Assembly (NCBI GenBank): GCA_050178135.1
Contig: JBFXGJ010000064.1
Span: 1-7,504 of the forward strand
DNA length: 7,504 nt
From: UBA288 sp050178135
GTDB taxonomy: Archaea; Halobacteriota; Methanomicrobia; Methanomicrobiales; Methanospirillaceae
Direction of reading: 5' to 3'
Position 1 is the stretch's first letter. Every line of letters starts with the position of its first letter. This document shows positions 5,955 through 7,504 of the stretch, one piece after another. The translations under genes were made by a program, and so were the position numbers. The notes under the pieces are model-generated. The model made no database searches and was not told where the DNA came from. It worked only from the letters and a program-made list of their open reading frames with translations.

Positions 5955-7069
5955 CCGCGCTGCTCCGCCTCGAACGGTCCGAAACCGCCGAAATGCTCCT
6001 TTAGGTCCATGTAGACCGGGCGTCCATCGAGGGCCGTGTAGATCTCGTCAGCCTTCTGCTCAGGGTCCACGTCGGCGAATCGGTCGGGGTAGAGGAGTTT
6101 GCCGATTGCATAGGCGTCGGCGAGGACGGTGTCGTAGTTGTTGGCATACCAGTTGTAGGGAAGGACGCCGTAGACCTTCCCGCTCTTCACCGCTCCGAGC
6201 GACCCGAGGACGGGGTCCGCGAGGTCGTTGCGGACGGAGCTGGCACTCGCCTGGTCGACAAAGACCAGGTCGGGGTTCCATTCGATCAGTTTCTCCTTGT
6301 CGATGATGATCTGGCCGCCCGGGCCGACCCCGTCGGCGACGTTCCGCGCACCAAGGAGCATGAACGGCGCGTACGCCGGGTCGGTCGAGAGGAGACCGTG
6401 GGCCCCGTTGAAGGCGACACCGCCGATGTAGACTGATGGCTTCTTCTCGTTCGGAATGTCGCTCGTCCTCCGCTCGAGGTCGGCGATGGTCGCGTCGACA
6501 TAGGTGATCACCTCTTCGGCCCGAGCCTCCTCGCCAAGCACCTTCGCCATCGTGCGGAGCGACGAATAGAAGACCGGTCGCTTCGTGCCGAGGTCTCCCG
6601 ATACGATCGAGACGACGGGGATGCCGGTCTTATCCTGGAGCGTCTGGGCGTCCTTTCCCGTTGTGAAGGAGAGGAAGACGACATCGGGGTGCTGCGCCAT
6701 GATCTGCTCCGGGTCTCCGGTGATCCTGCCGACGGACGAGAGGTTCCCGATCTCGGGATGGGCAAGGAGGTAGGGGCGGTCGTTTCCAGACGGCATACCC
6801 GGTGCCCCAGGCTGACCGGTGAACCGATCGCGTTCGTCGACACCGACCACCCGGTCGATCGCGCCCAGGTAGACGAGCATGCGCAGGGTGCCGGCGCCAA
6901 CGCCGACCACCCGATCGGGGTGTTCTCCCACCTCGACAGTCCTGTTGGCCATGTCAGTGACGGTGAGCGTGGTGGGCGTGGGGTCGGGTGACGGTGCCGA
7001 CGTGCATCCGGCACCGAGGAGAGCGGACGTGATGATGACGATCGCAAGGAGCGTGAACCGATGAGTCAT
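5951..7069 (-). CDS. Substrate-binding lipoprotein of the ABC importer (FecB/BtuF type)
   Basis: This is the extracellular receptor of the importer. From the chosen start it has 372 residues: a lipoprotein signal MTHRFTLLAIVIITSALLGAGC with the lipid-anchored cysteine at about 22, a Ser/Thr/Pro linker, then the two-lobed binding domain beginning LTVTDMANRTVEVGEHPDRVVGVG, typical of the PeripBP_2 (iron-siderophore/cobalamin) group. The long backbone helix lies mid-protein (about 160-195). The C-lobe contains LPYNWYANNYDTVLADAYAIGKLLYPDRF. An in-frame ATG at 7084 adds five residues, but the TATA-like box predicts transcription starting near 7077, which would exclude it. No clear Shine-Dalgarno precedes either start, and a short leader is plausible. 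It is the first gene of the operon. Cargo could be an iron or other metal chelate, or a corrinoid. Confidence 0.9.
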   Translation of the reverse strand: MTHRFTLLAIVIITSALLGAGCTSAPSPDPTPTTLTVTDMANRTVEVGEHPDRVVGVGAGTLRMLVYLGAIDRVVGVDERDRFTGQPGAPGMPSGNDRPYLLAHPEIGNLSSVGRITGDPEQIMAQHPDVVFLSFTTGKDAQTLQDKTGIPVVSIVSGDLGTKRPVFYSSLRTMAKVLGEEARAEEVITYVDATIADLERRTSDIPNEKKPSVYIGGVAFNGAHGLLSTDPAYAPFMLLGARNVADGVGPGGQIIIDKEKLIEWNPDLVFVDQASASSVRNDLADPVLGSLGAVKSGKVYGVLPYNWYANNYDTVLADAYAIGKLLYPDRFADVDPEQKADEIYTALDGRPVYMDLKEHFGGFGPFEAEQRG

Positions 7070-7099
7070 ACGAAGATCAAGCATCGTGTGATTTCGTCC

Positions 7100-7107
7100 T
7101 ATTTATC
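7100..7107 (-). promoter_or_regulatory. TATA-like box of the importer operon
   Basis: The - strand reads GATAAATA, the best AT-rich box in the 126-base gap before the lipoprotein gene. It predicts a start near 7077, about 8 bases before ATG 7069. It overlaps a TATCAGT half-site also present in the dyad further upstream. Confidence 0.5.
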
Positions 7108-7144
7108 AGTTCTTTTTCATTCACCCCTCACATGATTCGAGTAA

Positions 7145-7159
7145 TACTGACTATCAGTA
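7145..7159. promoter_or_regulatory. 15-bp dyad upstream of the importer operon, possible operator
   Basis: TACTGA (7145-7150) and TCAGTA (7154-7159) are perfect inverted copies around CTA. The right arm with flanks, CTATCAGTAC (7151-7160), recurs with two changes as TTATCAGTTC (7103-7112), overlapping the TATA-like box 48 bases away. Symmetry and position fit a regulator binding site, for example for a metal-responsive protein; no known consensus was recognised. Confidence 0.35.
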
Positions 7160-7210
7160 CCGAGATCGGCAGGCCAGAGTACCGGCCAAGAAGAGATGGA
7201 CGGAGGGGAC

Positions 7211-7504
7211 TCAGGATGCGGGGGACGAGTCTCGCCGCTCCTCCTCGGTGAGGATCTCGAGGACGTCGCTGGTGGGGCCGATCTGGATGATCTTGCCGCC
7301 GCGCATCAGGGCCAGGCGGTCGCAGATGTCCCGGACGAAGTCCATGTCGTGCGAGACGACGATGAACGTCTCGTCCATCTCCTCGCGGGCGTGCAGGATC
7401 GAGTGCTTCACGTCGATCTTGGTGATTGGGTCCATCGTGCCCGTCGGCTCGTCCAGGATCACCAGCATCGGCTCGCGGATCAGCACCTGCGCCAGCGCCA
7501 CCCG
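7211..7504 (-). CDS. atwA: Methyl-coenzyme M reductase activation component A2, C-terminal end
   Basis: The frame is open through the right edge, so only the last 97 residues are seen; the GTG at 7501 is an internal Val codon. The fragment begins RVALAQVLIREP, the tail of an ABC signature region. It continues with Walker B LVILDEP, the D-loop GTMD, then VSHDMDFV with the switch histidine, and LMRGGKIIQIG. The segment EPTGTMDPITKIDVKHSIL and the ending EILTEEERRD match component A2 (AtwA), a soluble protein with two ABC-type ATPase domains. It supplies ATP for the reductive activation of methyl-coenzyme M reductase and its nickel cofactor F430. It is not a transporter subunit. Another two-domain ABC ATPase is the main alternative. 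It lies upstream of the importer operon on the same strand, but 126 bases with a promoter between them argue for separate control. Confidence 0.78.
   Translation of the reverse strand, partial: RVALAQVLIREPMLVILDEPTGTMDPITKIDVKHSILHAREEMDETFIVVSHDMDFVRDICDRLALMRGGKIIQIGPTSDVLEILTEEERRDSSPAS

Noticed and set aside
5391..6014. + strand open frame of 207 codons over the operon methyltransferase
   Set aside because: It is antisense to a gene with intact SAM-binding motifs, and its product is low-complexity Arg/Glu/Pro-rich.
7161..7200. GGCC inverted pair as a terminator of the A2 gene
   Set aside because: The stem is only 4 bp with a long loop, and no T-run follows on the - strand.
1..7504. Search by eye for tRNA genes, CRISPR repeats, insertion-sequence ends and attachment sites
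   Set aside because: No cloverleaf-like segment, regularly spaced repeat, transposase-like protein or flanking direct repeat was seen.

Overview
The window looks like a GC-rich methanogenic archaeon, probably a Methanomicrobiales member such as Methanoculleus. The strongest clue is the gene cut by the right edge. It encodes the C-terminal end of component A2 of the methyl-coenzyme M reductase activation system, which is restricted to methanogens and their relatives. Archaeal TATA-like boxes, oligo-T termination tracts and archaeal families (DUF166, DUF134, DUF5320) agree. Genus is an inference; no marker gene is present.

Left part (1-1823, + strand): an apparent operon of conserved but uncharacterised genes. 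It holds the end of a DUF5320 Gly/Arg/Met-rich protein, a DUF134 helix-turn-helix protein (TAATG overlap), a candidate 45-codon small ORF with its own strong Shine-Dalgarno, and a DUF166 Cys-rich protein whose start overlaps the small ORF's stop (ATGA). Downstream lies an orphan piece of a cation diffusion facilitator (CDF) metal transporter: only the C-terminal cytoplasmic domain, with no membrane part. It is either a gene remnant or a stand-alone domain.

Middle (1824-3010, - strand): a small class I SAM-dependent methyltransferase and, upstream of it, a MarR-type regulator. Each has its own promoter, and both promoters carry the same arrangement: a TATA-like box fused to an inverted repeat (TTGTTAA, 5 bases, TTAACAA or a one-mismatch form). 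This points to a self-contained module in which the regulator controls itself and the methyltransferase.

Right part (3067-7084, - strand): a tightly packed four-gene operon for a FecBCD/BtuFCD-type metal-chelate importer: substrate-binding lipoprotein, methyltransferase, permease, ATPase. The second gene is an O-methyltransferase-fold protein that seems to lack the usual catalytic histidine. It is joined to the lipoprotein gene by an ATGA overlap, and the permease and ATPase genes are joined the same way. A TATA-like box and a 15-bp dyad with a repeated half-site precede the operon. The importer presumably brings in a chelated metal or corrinoid; the methyltransferase may modify the chelator or release the cargo, but its substrate cannot be read from sequence. 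The A2 gene lies upstream on the same strand, separated by 126 bases.

No tRNA, rRNA, CRISPR array or insertion sequence was seen.
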